Assembly: GCF_014805685.1 (NCBI RefSeq) | Contig: NC_060906.1 | Span: 21,186,626 to 21,250,625 of the forward strand | Reading direction: 5' to 3' | DNA: 64,000 bases | Origin: Silurus meridionalis | Lineage: Eukaryota; Chordata; Actinopteri; Siluriformes; Siluridae | Shown: positions 38,413 to 50,705 of the stretch, in pieces | Numbering within the stretch: the first letter of the stretch is position 1 | Layout: each line of letters begins with the position of its first letter | Made by a program: the position numbers and the translations under genes | Notes under the pieces: model-generated | Told to the model about the DNA's origin: nothing | Database searches by the model: none | What the model saw: only the letters and a program-made list of their open reading frames with translations

Positions 38413-39199
38413 TACACCATGCTGATTTATTTAAGTTTCTAATGAGTATTAAGTACTTTTTAATATTTATAATATCTATATTTATAGGTCAATAATACTG
38501 TTTTATATCATTTTAAATAGGGGTTTAATTCATTATTTATAATATAAGCATGAGTTTGATCGCAATTATTTTGCTAGTATTTAGATATTGTGAAGGTCAT
38601 GAGACGCCTCTCCAGACCTTCTTCAGTTCTTTTCTATGAAGAAAGAAAAAAAAAAAAGGAAGAAAGATCTTGCACAGCGCATGCTTTTGTAAAGAGCATT
38701 AACAAACTTTTTAATTGAAAGGCTTTTGGCTTTTGCCCTCCAGCAAATCTAATAATAAAAGCGTCTCAGAAATCCCTGGTGATTCCATCATTAATATTTA
38801 CAAAGTCTCCAGAATACTAAACAATTGGAGTTTGATGTCGGAAAATGTCTGAAGCATTTCTTGTTTTTTTTTGTCTTTTTTTTCTCGATCCACATTCATC
38901 TGAACAGTCACCAGCAGAGTTGTGCTGCTGCTGTACACTTTGTGAGGTTTGTGCTGCAGTGTGCCCCTGAGCTGTGTTAAAGCAGCGTTAATGAAAGGCC
39001 ATGAGAGGAATATAGAGTAGACTTTACAAACTCGCACTGTGATGACTAAACTTCCTAACGTATACATTTATTATTCGTTCCATATTTGCAGCAAGTATGA
39101 GGTGATAGATGATCGTTTAGAGAGGTGTTACATTAATATGGTGTAGTCAAAAATAAAATTTAATAGAAGAAAAACGGGTTGCTTTGATGGTTTGAAGGA

Positions 39200-42100
39200 C
39201 ATGCTGACTTCACTGTGACACTGGTACAGAGGAAACGCTTTCTTTCAGTGTGACACCTGGTGCAGAGGCTGTTCTGTCTTTCAGTCTGACACCTGGTTCA
39301 GAGGCAGTTCTTTCTTTCAGTGTGATACCTGGTTCAGAGGTTGTTCTTTCGGTCTGACACCTGATTCAGAGGCTGTTATTTATTTCAGTCTGACACCTGT
39401 TACAGAGGCTGTTCTTTCAGTCTGACACCTGGTACAGAAGCTGTTCTTTCAGTCTGACACCTGGTACAGAAGCTGTTCTTTCAGTCTGACACCTGGTACA
39501 GAGGCTGTTCTTCAGTCTGACACCTGGTACAGAAGCTGTTCTTTTAGTCTGACACCTGGTACAGAGGCTGTTCTTTCTTTCAGTCTGACACCTGGTACAG
39601 AAGCTGTTCTTTCAGTCTGACACCTGGTACAGAGGCTGTTCTTTCAGTCTGACACCTGGTACAGAAGCTGTTCTTTAGTCTGACACCTGGTACAGAGGCT
39701 GTTCTTTCTTTCAGTCTGACACCTGGTACAGAGGCTGTTCTTTCAGTCTGACACCTGGTACAGAGGCTGTTCTTTCAGTCTGACACCTGGTACAGAGGCT
39801 GTTCTTTCTTTCAGTCTGACACCTGGTACAGAAGCTGTTCTTTCAGTCTGACACCTGGTACAGAGGCTGTTCTGTCTTTCAGTCTGACACCTGGTTCAGA
39901 GGCAGTTCTTTCTTTCAGTGTGATACCTGGTTCAGAGGTTGTTCTTTCGGTCTGACACCTGATTCAGTGGCTGTTATTTATTTTAGTCTGACACCTGGTA
40001 CAGAGGCTGTTCTTTCTTTCAGTCTGACACCTGGTACAGAGGCTGTTCTTTCAGTCTGACACCTGGTACAGAGGCTGTTCTTTCTTTCAGTCTGACACCT
40101 GGTACAGAAGCTGTTCTTTCAGTCTGACACCTGGTACGGAAGCTGTTCTTTCAGTCTGACACCTGGTACGGAAGCTGTTCTTTCAGTCTGACACCTGGTA
40201 CAGAGGCTGTTCTTTCAGTCTGACACCTGGTACAGAGGCTGTTCTTTCTTTCAGTCTGACACCTGGTACAGAGGCTGTTCTTTCTTTCAGTCTGACACCT
40301 GGTTCAGAGGCAGTTCTTTCTTTCAGTGTGATACCTGGTTCAGAGGTTGTTCTTTCGGTCTGACACCTGATTCAGTGGCTGTTATTTATTTTAGTCTGAC
40401 ACCTGGTACAGAGGCTGTTCTTTCTTTCAGTCTGACACCTGGTACAGAGGCTGTTCTTTCAGTCTGACACCTGGTACAGAGGCTGTTCTTTCTTTCAGTC
40501 TGACACCTGGTACAGAAGCTGTTCTTTCAGTCTGACACCTGGTACGGAAGCTGTTCTTTCAGTCTGACACCTGGTACAAAGGCTGTTCTTTCAGTCTGAC
40601 ACCTGGTACAGAGGCTGTTCTTTAGTCTGACACCTGGTACAGAGGCTGTTCTTTCTTTCAGTCTGACACCTGGTACAGAGGCTGTTCTTTCAGTCTGACA
40701 CCTGGTACAGAGGCTGTTCTTTCAGTCTGACACCTGGTACAGAGGCTGTTCTTTCTTTCAGTCTGACACCTGGTACAGAAGCTGTTCTTTCAGTCTGACA
40801 CCTGGTACAGAGGCTGTTCTGTCTTTCAGTCTGACACCTGGTTCAGAGGCAGTTCTTTCTTTCAGTGTGATACCTGGTTCAGAGGTTGTTCTTTCGGTCT
40901 GACACCTGATTCAGTGGCTGTTATTTATTTTAGTCTGACACCTGGTACAGAGGCTGTTCTTTCTTTCAGTCTGACACCTGGTACAGAGGCTGTTCTTTCA
41001 GTCTGACACCTGGTACAGAGGCTGTTCTTTCTTTCAGTCTGACACCTGGTACAGAAGCTGTTCTTTCAGTCTGACACCTGGTACGGAAGCTGTTCTTTCA
41101 GTCTGACACCTGGTACGGAAGCTGTTCTTTCAGTCTGACACCTGGTACAAAGGCTGTTCTTTCAGTCTGACACCTGGTACAGAGGCTGTTCATTTAGTCT
41201 GACACCTGGTACAGAGGCTGTTCTTTCAGTCTGACACCTGGTACAGAAGCTGTTCTTTCAGTCTGACACCTGGTATAGAGGCTGTTCTTTCTTTCAGTCT
41301 GACACCTGGTACAAAGGCTGTTCTTTCAGTCTGACACCTGGTACAGAGGCTGTTCTTTCAGTCTGACACCTGGTACAGAAGCTGTTCTTTCAGTCTGACA
41401 CCTGGTACAGAAGCTGTTCTTTCAGTCTGACACCTGGTACAGAGGCTGTTCTGTCTTTCAGCCTGACACCTGGTTCAGAGGCTGTTCTGTCTTTCAGTCT
41501 GACACCTGGTTCAGAGGCTGTTCTTTCAGTCTGACACCTGGTACAGAAGCTGTTCTTCATTCTGACACCTGGTTCAGAGGCTGTTCTGTCTTTCAGTCTG
41601 ACACCTGGTTCAGAGGCTGTTCTTTCAGTCTGACACCTGGTACAGAAGCTGTTCTTCATTCTGACACCTGGTACAGAGGCTGTTCTGTCTTTCAGTCTGA
41701 CACCTAGTTCAGAGGCTGTTCTTTCTTTCAGTGTGACACCTGGTACAGAAGCTGTTCTTTCTTTTAGCATGACACCTGGTACAGAGGCTGTTCTTTCTTT
41801 CAGCATTACACCAGGTAGAGAGGCTGTTCTTTCTTTTAGCATGACACCTGGTACAGAGGCTGTTCTTTCTGTCTGACACCTGATTCAGAGTCTGTTCTTT
41901 CTTTCAGTGTGACAACTGGTACAGAGGCTGTTCTTTTTTACCATGTGACACGAGGTACAGAGGCTCTTATTTCTTTCAGTGTGACACTGGTGCAAAGGGA
42001 AAAAAAAGATTTTCAGTAAAACTGGCACAGAGGCTCTTCTTTCTGTCAGTGTGACACCTGGAACAGAGGACACACTTTCTTTTAGTGTGACACGGGCACA

Positions 42101-42295
42101 GAGGTTATTCTTTATTTCAGTGTGACACCGGCACATTGGAAACACTTTCTTTTAGTGTGACGATGGCACAGAGGCCACTTCTACTTCACTGTCGTATTGG
42201 TGCATCTTTTTCTATGATCCAGGGAGGTCACCCTCCCTTCATTGTAACACAGGTGCGAAGGCCACACCTCTTTTACTATAATACTGGCACATAGA
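39200..42295. repeat. 3.1-kb minisatellite of alternating 32- and 36-bp units
   Basis: The basic unit is cagtctgacacctggtacag followed by aggctgttcttt (32 bp). A longer form carries an extra cttt (36 bp). Around 90 units fit by length. Units differ at a few sites (ggtacag/ggttcag, aggctg/aagctg, gtctttcag/cattctgac). A marked sub-block with gaggcagttc, gtgatacctggttcagagg and ggctgttatttatttta recurs at about 39290, 39890, 40300 and 40840. Edge units are strongly diverged (gtgacactggtgcaaaggg, gtgacaccggcacattgg). The 150-codon minus-strand frame at 41390-41842 (repeating LKERTASVPGV) exists because many units there are 36 bp, that is 12 codons. Confidence 0.96.
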
Positions 42296-43446
42296 TGGAT
42301 AAATACAGATAGATACAGACTATGTCATTGTATTAGACCTTCTACTTTTTCTATCCATGTATACTGTGATGGTTTCAAGCCTCTTTTTTTTTTCTTTCAC
42401 TGAACTGACCCAGACTGGACCTTCAAAGCAATACAAGGCAGAGTGCATTTATTTTACCAGAAGAGTAACCTGTCATTCAGGTCTAGTGAAACGCAAGAGG
42501 AGGAACAAAAGCTGCTGCCGAATGGTGGCCTGAACTCCAGTGTCACTGCTATAATGAGCGACTGGACACACAACCTGAGAAAGATAACCTTTCATAGCTA
42601 CAGCGCAGACATGTGTTCTCCTGCCAGCCGACGACACCCGATAGAAAGGATAGAAATAGGAAATTCTCTATATATATATTTTTCAAAGGCTTTGTAATGA
42701 AAGGCACTAAGACCTGCATGTACTGGAACATCGTCTCCTGAACGAGTCTCATAAATAAAGCGTTCTTCATAGATAAAGTGTTCAGACGAAGCTGGTTTGG
42801 CAGTTGATGTTCTTAGGAATGTGGTTTTTTATGTGTTGGCTTTAAGAATATGTTTCTAGCAGCCCCATTTTTCAGGCGTGTGTGTGTGTTTGTGTTTGTG
42901 TGCGCGTGTGTTCATACTGGGAGTTTTGATTAGTTTTTGCATTGCTATTCAGGCACTGGCGTGGCGCAGCTGCACAGCTAAATAAATAATCGCGTCATTG
43001 CACTGAGTCCTCCGGAGCGCTCTCACGCAGCGTTAACTTCATTTGGATTAGTTTTTCCTGCTGACCTTTTGCACTTGAAAACCTCGCAACTCTTCACTAT
43101 GACCTCTCAAGGACTGTTTTAATTAAGGAACAAAAGCAAAACGATTATTACGGCTGTTCGGGAACATGAAGTAAAAAAAAAAAATTTATGAAATAAATAA
43201 ATTAAAAATAAAAATTCTAATTATATTGTTCCATTTGAGAATAAAATAAATTTAATAAATGTAGCTGATGTGGATAACGATATATAAAACTAAACGCATA
43301 AATACCATCATGCCCTTGGTGTTGTTCCTGTAGCGTAAGTACAGAGATTTTTGAAAATGCATGTTCCTACAGTAAATGACTGGTGGAAAGTTCTGGGGAC
43401 AGAAGAGTTCAAATTTGACATTTTTGGCTCTAACAAAAGATAATCT

Positions 43447-43597
43447 ATAATAATTTACATTTATGCCATTTTGCAGACTTACAGCTTAGCAGTTTGAGGG
43501 CTGAGGGACTCGGCAGCGTCAGCTTAGTGGTGCTGGGATTTGAACACGTAACCTTTCCAATCCAATGTCTTAACCACTGAGCTACCGCACATACAAA
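43447..43597 (-). mobile_element. tRNA-derived SINE with L2-type tail
   Basis: On the + strand it reads atttacatttatgccatttt, gcagacttacagcttagc, gctgggatttgaacacgtaa and cttaaccactgagctaccgc. The order matches 9093, with a deletion across the 'ttatccagagcgac' word. The head is on the minus strand. Confidence 0.75.
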
Positions 43598-43709
43598 ATT
43601 CCTTAGTCAGGATTTGTACACTCGAGTGCATGCATATATACATATATGACTGGGATGTTCACAGACGCAATGAACTGACTAATGAGGATTGTGCGCTAAT
43701 TTGTTGTGT

Positions 43710-43860
43710 ATCAAATAATAATAATAATAAAAATAATAACAATAATAATAAAAATAATAGTAATAATCCTAATAATAATAAAAAATAATAGTTGTACTGG
43801 TGGTGGTATAAATAAAATAATTATAATAGTATTTGTAGTAGTGTTGGTGTAGTAGTAGTA

Positions 43861-43915
<55 letters not shown>

Positions 43916-43930
43916 AATTTAATACAATAA

Positions 43931-43983
<53 letters not shown>

Positions 43984-44180
43984 AATTCAAAACAATATAA
44001 TAATAACAATAATAGTAGTACTGGTGGTGGTAAAAAAATAAATTAATTATAATGGTATTTGTAGTAGTGGTGGTATTATAATAATTATGATAATAATAAT
44101 AATAATGATAATAATAGTGGTAGTAATAGTGGTGCTGATATATGATATGGTGGTAGTATAAATAATAATAGTAGAATTAT
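43710..44180. repeat. (TAA)n / (TAG)n-interrupted microsatellite cluster
   Basis: Two nearly perfect AAT arrays (about 43858-43912 and 43930-43982) are separated by tacaatttaatacaataaaa. They are flanked by looser AAT and GTA arrays and two copies of a 'gta(g/c)tggtggtggtaaa'-type word near 43797 and 44016. All open frames here are simple-repeat artefacts. Confidence 0.92.
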
Positions 44181-44761
44181 TTGATACATGATATGATATG
44201 ATATTATGTTTGTATCTGTTATTTGGTGCTGATAGTTCCATCTTATAAACTTTGTTTTGCCAAATAAGCTTCAATTTACCCATCAGCAACATCTGTTTAC
44301 ACAGGTTTTCTGCGCTTTATCCTCCGTTAAGTTGCCTCTCGACAGGAAATACCCACGCCTGCATGTTGAGTCGATTAATATTAAGTACAATCTGCTGGCT
44401 AGTGTAACAAACATCTGCATCACTAAAACAGTAGGTTTGCATGTTTTTCTTTGGCACAAGTGTGTATTTTTGACGAAAATCGGAGGCGTAGCTTCTTTAC
44501 GGTACATGTGGGAAGGCCCGATTCGTTAAAAGCAATGCAGAGCGAAGGAATGCTGCAGAGCAAGCAAAGTTTACTCTTTGAAACAATGAAACTCATGAAA
44601 CAATAGAGAACTGTGTAATACTGAGATTTCAGGAATTCCAGGAATGCAATCCAGGAATAGATTAGTTTTGAGATTCAGAGCTAATGGCAGGATTTATCTA
44701 GGTTCTATTAAAATCAGATACAAAATTGTGTTTGTGGTCGAATAAAATTGAAATCCAGTGT

Positions 44762-45012
44762 TTTTACTTATTTATAGCACTCTTTTAATAATGAACATCG
44801 TCTTAAAGCAGCTTTACAGAGATAATGCGGTAATATGAATGAGCGACTGTGGCAAGGAAAATCTCCCTAAGATGGCATAAGGGAGAAACTTTGAGGGGAA
44901 CCAAACTGAAGAGTGAATCTCTGTGGCACTGACCATCCATTTATTACTATTAAATGGGTGATCAAATGCAACCTGTAGTCCTGAGCCATTGTAGCAGACT
45001 GTTAGCATCACA
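44762..45012 (+). mobile_element. Teleost interspersed repeat, 'TTTTATTTGTATAGCG' family
   Basis: It contains tatttatagcactctttta, gtcttaaagcagctttacag, gactgtggcaaggaaaatct, cataagggagaaactttga and gtcctgagccattgtag. The block order is the same as at 62140, and the first blocks match 7127. No coding capacity. Confidence 0.65.
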
Positions 45013-45729
45013 GTCCAAATCCATCCTCAAAGCTCCTGTGTTGCTTCATAAATTCATGGAAAGATGTTTACTATTCATGGATAATATTACATGATGGGGT
45101 CCAAAATTTCTAACTGCCATTTTTAACACACATCCAATTTCCACAATATTGCCTATATGTCTGTATGGCATCATCAATATATATGCGCAATATATATCTC
45201 TAATCGCATCATCCATATGCATCGTAGAGCCTTAAATAGCCCTATACCGTACCATTAAATATTCATCCAAAATAATTGCGATTCCAATCCTGCCTATAAA
45301 TCTCCATTCATAAAGTTCTGAAGAAGTTCGGAAGACCTATTGCTTTATGTATCAAGTTCACGTTAATATCCTCTAGGTTTCATTTTCCCCAGATCATTGT
45401 TTAGGCGGCGCTCCAGTGGATGGCAATGAGAAAAATGGTAGGTGTAGTGGGAGGAATAATGTTCTTCTACAGCAGGGCATTTTTCTTTTCGACTAGCGAG
45501 CGCATTCTCCCGAGCCTCCACTCTGTAAAAGAGTTGGCATTGCTGCTGTTTTTTGTTGTTGTTTTTTTTTCTTTTTCATTTGAAACACTGATGATGGTTT
45601 TACAGGTCCTCTGGAAAGATCCTGCCTTGAATACAAGTTTGGGCCCCGAGCTTGTTTGTGTATACGGGTTCTCCCTGTGGAGCTCAGCCTGCTTCTTTTT
45701 GTACTTGAGAAACACCATGTTTAAACTGA

Positions 45730-45945
<216 letters not shown>

Positions 45946-46595
45946 TGATACGAGTCCACTACGCGTGATCAAAGCCTGTGGCGTTAGCGAACACAAAATA
46001 AATTGCCTTAGTAAAGAAAAGGTAATCCCCCGCACTGCGACTACGGAGGACTGGAAAACTGGGCTCCTTTCTCTGCGGCCCGTGTGGTGCTGTCTGTTAA
46101 TCAGTGGCTGACATTTAAAATTGGCAGGGCACAATACGCCTCTCAGTCGAGGCTCGGAGGCCGGCGGTCCGGCGGCATGCCCAGACGACGAGCCAAGCTA
46201 AACAAGTAGCCACTCACACACACATGCGCGCACACACACACTTCAACACGCCGACGTCTTGGTTTTGGCATGTCACCCAGCCTATACACAGACAGAGCTC
46301 TGTTTCTGTGCTGGTCAGTTCAATTTAGAAGAAAAAAAAGGGAAGGTTTGTCTTTGACTTGAGCACTTTGGCAAACACTTGAGATTGGCTCTTGAAAGCT
46401 AACAGCAGGACTGATTGAACTGCGACCGGTTTAGCACCAGTTAAACAGATATACTGGAACAAATAACGTTTTTTTAAATCATCTGCTTATGTTTTCTTTT
46501 ATGGCTGTTACTGAATTGGATTGTTTTCTATTAGGCAGGGATGATGAAGTGTATTACATTACAGAAGGGTGAAGTTCTTTCTACACCTTTGCCAG

Positions 46596-46769
46596 TCAAT
46601 CTAGGAAGCTGGAGACAGAGCACAGGGTCAGCCATGATACAGCACAGAGCTCAACGCCACTAGAGTTAAGGGCCTTGCTCAAGGGGCCCAAGAGTGGCAG
46701 TTTGGCAATATTAAGGCTTGAAATTCTGACTTTCCAATCAGTAACCCAGAGCCTTAACCTCAGAGCTAT

Positions 46770-46770
<1 letters not shown>
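46596..46770 (-). mobile_element. tRNA-derived SINE (family A), truncated
   Basis: On the + strand it reads gcacagggtcagccatgata, gttaagggccttgctcaagg, cccaagagtggcagtttggc and gtaacccagagccttaacc, the reverse complement of the 18926 copy. The tail (tttcactgtgctgtaatg) is missing, and the head runs into the GATA/GAGA array at gagctata. Confidence 0.82.
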
Positions 46771-46852
<82 letters not shown>

Positions 46853-46853
46853 A
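46768..46853. repeat. (GATA)n-(GA)n-(GAAA)n compound microsatellite
   Basis: Four GATA units, then about nine GA dinucleotides, then about thirteen AAAG tetranucleotides. It directly abuts the head end of the minus-strand SINE. Confidence 0.95.
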
Positions 46854-47119
46854 GGCAGGCTGATGGTTGTAGGGAAAAACCGACCTGGAACCTTCTGGGT
46901 TTGATGCACATGGCACTAGATCTCCTGAATGGAATGAGGTTGGTGAGTTTTTCGATGTCCTCGATGATTTTTGCTCTGCACAGACATCTGTTGTGGTGAA
47001 GATTCTCAATGGAAGGTAGCTGTGTGCCAATAATTTGTTGGCTAGTTCTCAGCAACCTTTAAATGGTTTCCTTTGACATATTGTGGAGCTGTAATACTCT
47101 TCTGTGATATTTTTGATTT

Positions 47120-47203
47120 TGGAAGAGACACTATTAGAGATCCCAGAGATTGAACCCAAGACCTCCTAGGTGCAAAGTTTGCAGTCTACCACTGTGCTAT
47201 CTG
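47120..47203 (-). mobile_element. tRNA-like SINE head (separate family)
   Basis: Read on the minus strand: tagcacagtggtagactgc (A-box-like), then cctaggaggtcttgggttca and atctctggga (B-box-like GGTTCAATC). The spacing suits an internal pol III promoter, but the acceptor stem does not pair and no CCA-side structure is evident, so this is a tRNA-derived repeat rather than a tRNA gene. Confidence 0.55.
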
Positions 47204-50200
47204 TACTTTTTTCAGAATATTTTTAACCTTTAAATTTTTTTTTACTGCTCTGAAATGTTTGCACAAGACACCGAGACTAAAAATGAATAGGTTTAATATC
47301 TGATAACTGCTGCGGAAATCGATGTTTGTCTCTTCGTGCACGACGAATGCAAACTGAAATTCAGAACAAGTTAGAAAAAAACATGCAATTTTTCCTCGGT
47401 TTATAGAACCAAGAGTAATTGAATGTCCCTTCTCAGGTGATAAGTGGGGTTTAAACGAAATCTTTACATACAATTGTTTGAATCCGCAGCCGAAAATCCA
47501 TTTCCGAAACTCAAAAGAGAAAACGCAAACGATATTTCCTCCACAGGTTCGACGGCTCAGAGAAACCAGGACATTCCGCTTAATATGCAGACCTAGAAAA
47601 ACAGGTGATGTCTAGGTCACCGGCTGTCCCTCTGGAGGATTGCTTTGAAAGTTTCTTGTAGAATTCTGTCAGAAAGGAGTCCAAGAGCTTTAAGAAAAGC
47701 TAAGATGCTTTGGACTATCCAAACTACTTTGTTTTATGGGTTATGACTTCAATATGTGAAATGTCTCCTTGTTTTTGAGCATACTTTGAGCATCTTTAAC
47801 ATAGATACTTTGCAGTTTCTATACATTTTCATGATCTGTTATACAATATTTAAAGATTTGTAGATTTCAGGATTGATACTGAGGTAAAATCTTTTGCTAT
47901 CGTGGTAACAAAGTGCTTAGCAGTTCCTATTTTTCCCCCTGAGTGGCCCTTGCATTGACAGCTGCGGTCCTTTGTGTTACAGCAACTTTGCCACGATGCA
48001 CAGGTTTTTAATTAACTTTTAATAATAAGCTAACCGGTGAACAGGGTTATTTCATTGGTTGAGGCTTAGCTAGAAGTCAAAATGACTGGAGGAGGAAATA
48101 GAGTTTGAGAGAAATAGACAAGATAACTCCAAACCTTTTTGCTGGATAATAAGACACACAATATCCACTAGAAGTCCTTTAAAAAATAATAGTTGACTGA
48201 CTTCTGATTGAAAAATATGTATAATTTTGAGCTGTTGTTGATCTACAGACCAGAAAGAATCTGTTGTCTTTTGCACCCTTTTCTGGCCACAATCTTCAGA
48301 ATCCAATTGAATCTAATTAGTTTCCCTCACTTTTACCAATCTTTTGCGTTCTGGGAAGACGTTTTTAAATCCTGCGACATAATACACTTTTCAGAGCAAG
48401 ACTAGATGACGTTAATGGATTCCCATCTGTAAACTTTTTTGTTGAGTACACAAAATCATCCCTTGTTATCCCTTTGTTAATATGGCTAACGAAAATCTCT
48501 TAAGCAGATCCCCTTTTCCTGTGCAAGTAGCCAATTCACGGCTACGTTTATAGCTGAAATGTAGCAGAATCGCATACGAAACAAGAGGTCAAGCAATGTG
48601 AGGTTAAGTGTGCAAAAGGCAATGGAGCATTTCCTGCTTGCTGGAACTTACAAAACCTGATTTATGAGCGTCTTCCTGAATGTCAAAACGGTGCCGTCTG
48701 CTTCCTGCCGATTGACGTGTTTTCAAAATGTAGTTTTTTATTATTTATTTTTTTAACCAGCATGCCATTAGCTTCATCATCTTTGCTGTAGGAAACTTGT
48801 GGATGCTTATATAATGCAATTCACACTATGTTTCAAAAAACAGAATTTTAGAATTTAAGAATGGGTTGGAGTATCAGTGTATGACTCAGTGGTTTAAATA
48901 CCAGTGGTGAAACTAGCCCAGGATTCATTTGTATGGAAATGAGGTGTCACTTGCTGACGCTTTGTCAGACTGGCGAGGTTGGTTTTTGCATGCGCCGTAG
49001 GCCAAGGAGGTGAAAATTTGGGCGGTTCCAAAAAATTATCATGTGAAAGAAGTCAGACGTAATTCTATTAGGAGTCTCAATCATAAGGAAGGACCTGAAG
49101 AGTAGAAATGAGAACCTGAGACCTGGAAAGCTCAAACTCTGTGGGTTCTTAGATGTGCAGTGACCCATCATGATTTTTTTTCTTCTTCTAACTAGCATTT
49201 GGTTCTTGTTTGTAGAGTAAATTCAGGCTAGGTGGGAATACAACCTGTGTGCAAACTTGCACAAAAACATTTGTATATTCAAAACCAGCATGTTTTTGTT
49301 TCTTTGGTGAGAGAAAACCAAAGAACCATGAAGAAACCCAACGCTGTGTGCGGGGATTTATTTATGCAAAGCTCCACACAAGTGTATAGTCAAAGTTCAG
49401 AGGTGCAGCTGAAGTTGTGAGCTGGCAGTGCTGCAGTTGATTTATTTCCGTCATTTGTTTAGAAACACTTAAGCTTTCATTCTTTATAGTGTTGCGTTCA
49501 CTGGGTTACATGGAAATACTCGAGTCTTAGGTCAAATCAGAATGAGTTCCCCCTATTGGCCATGATCAAAGTGGCCATGTGTAGCTTGCACTCAATGAAT
49601 TGGATCTCCTTGAGAGAAGTATTTCTGGACTTTTTGTAGCCTCAGTTTGCTACCCATCATCTCCCTCATCCTCGGAGTTCTAACAAAACTAATGGGGTTT
49701 AAGAGCAGAGACAGCATGAGAGTGACTTCTGAGTCCTACAGAGTGAGAGCTTATGAGTGGGAGTGCACTGTAAATTGGTTTCAAAGCCTTACAGAGCGTG
49801 AGAGTGCAAGCGACCGAGAGGAGTCGGAAAGTCTGGTTTAGTAAGTGACTTAAAAGCCTTGCGAAGTAAAAGCACGAAATAAAAGTGAAGACTTTTTTTC
49901 GTACGCATGCCTCGCTAAGGCACGAGTGCACCATTCAGGAAGATTCGAGATGGATTGGATTGTCGGGGCAGGCAAGGGTTAAGAATAGTATTCTGGGTAA
50001 TTTCTTAGAGCGTGGCTCCACTTGGCTTTCAGCATTGTCGCTTGGCTGGGATTTAAAGACCTCTCGACTCTTTGATGAAACTTTCTAGGTGAGACTAGGT
50101 GAGCACGGTACCCTGTGCTTCTCTCACCTGTGTGGGTGTGTTTTGAGATACTTAACCCGAAAACTGTCTAAAGCACTCCATTACACATTGGTTATTATCT

Positions 50201-50334
50201 TTCTTGCATTTCAGAGCGACGTGTCTTTTTAAAAAAACGTATTATTCATAAAAAGTATATGCGAGATACCCTTTTACTCGTCAATCAAGGAAAAATTGGC
50301 CCATCGTAGGGAACTACAAGCTACGAGAACTACG

Positions 50335-50705
50335 AGACCCAAACCTGTTCCAGCATGACAGTGCCCCTGTGCACAAAGCCAGTTCCATGAAAATACGCTT
50401 TACATGGGTTGGGGTGAAAGATGTCCCGCTGTAGAGCTTTGACCTCAAACCTATTAAACACCTTTGGAATGAATGTAGATGTTGACTGAACCTCAGTCCT
50501 CCTCACCTCACCTACATCAGTACTAAACACTCTTGTGGTTGAATGAATCTCCACAAATCTCCACAAGCACAATTTAAAATCTAGTGGAACATCTTTCCAG
50601 AGGAGTGGATGGTATTATAACAGCAATTTGGAACTAAATGAGGATTGGGATGTTATATGTAGATAAATCTTATAGTCAGGTGTGCACAAAATTAATCAAT
50701 GAAGT
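50335..50705 (+). mobile_element. Tc1-like transposon relic (same family as 11540)
   Basis: It contains acccaaacctgttccagca, gacagtgcccctgtgcacaa, tgaaaatacgctttacatgg, ttaaacacctttggaatgaa and cctcctcacctcacctaca. It then has aatctagtggaacatctttc and gtcaggtgtgcacaaaatta. The N-terminal half is missing. The frame is broken by stops. Confidence 0.75.

Noticed and set aside
41390..41842. A 150-codon frame with a repeating 12-residue peptide that could look like a repeat protein.
   Set aside because: Frame openness follows the 36-bp unit length in one part of the minisatellite, and the frame closes where 32-bp units occur.
39200..42295. A regularly repeated array that might suggest a CRISPR.
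   Set aside because: Units are head to tail without unique spacers, and the host is a vertebrate.
43711..44292. Tyr- and Ile-rich minus-strand frames.
   Set aside because: They are translations of the AAT trinucleotide arrays.
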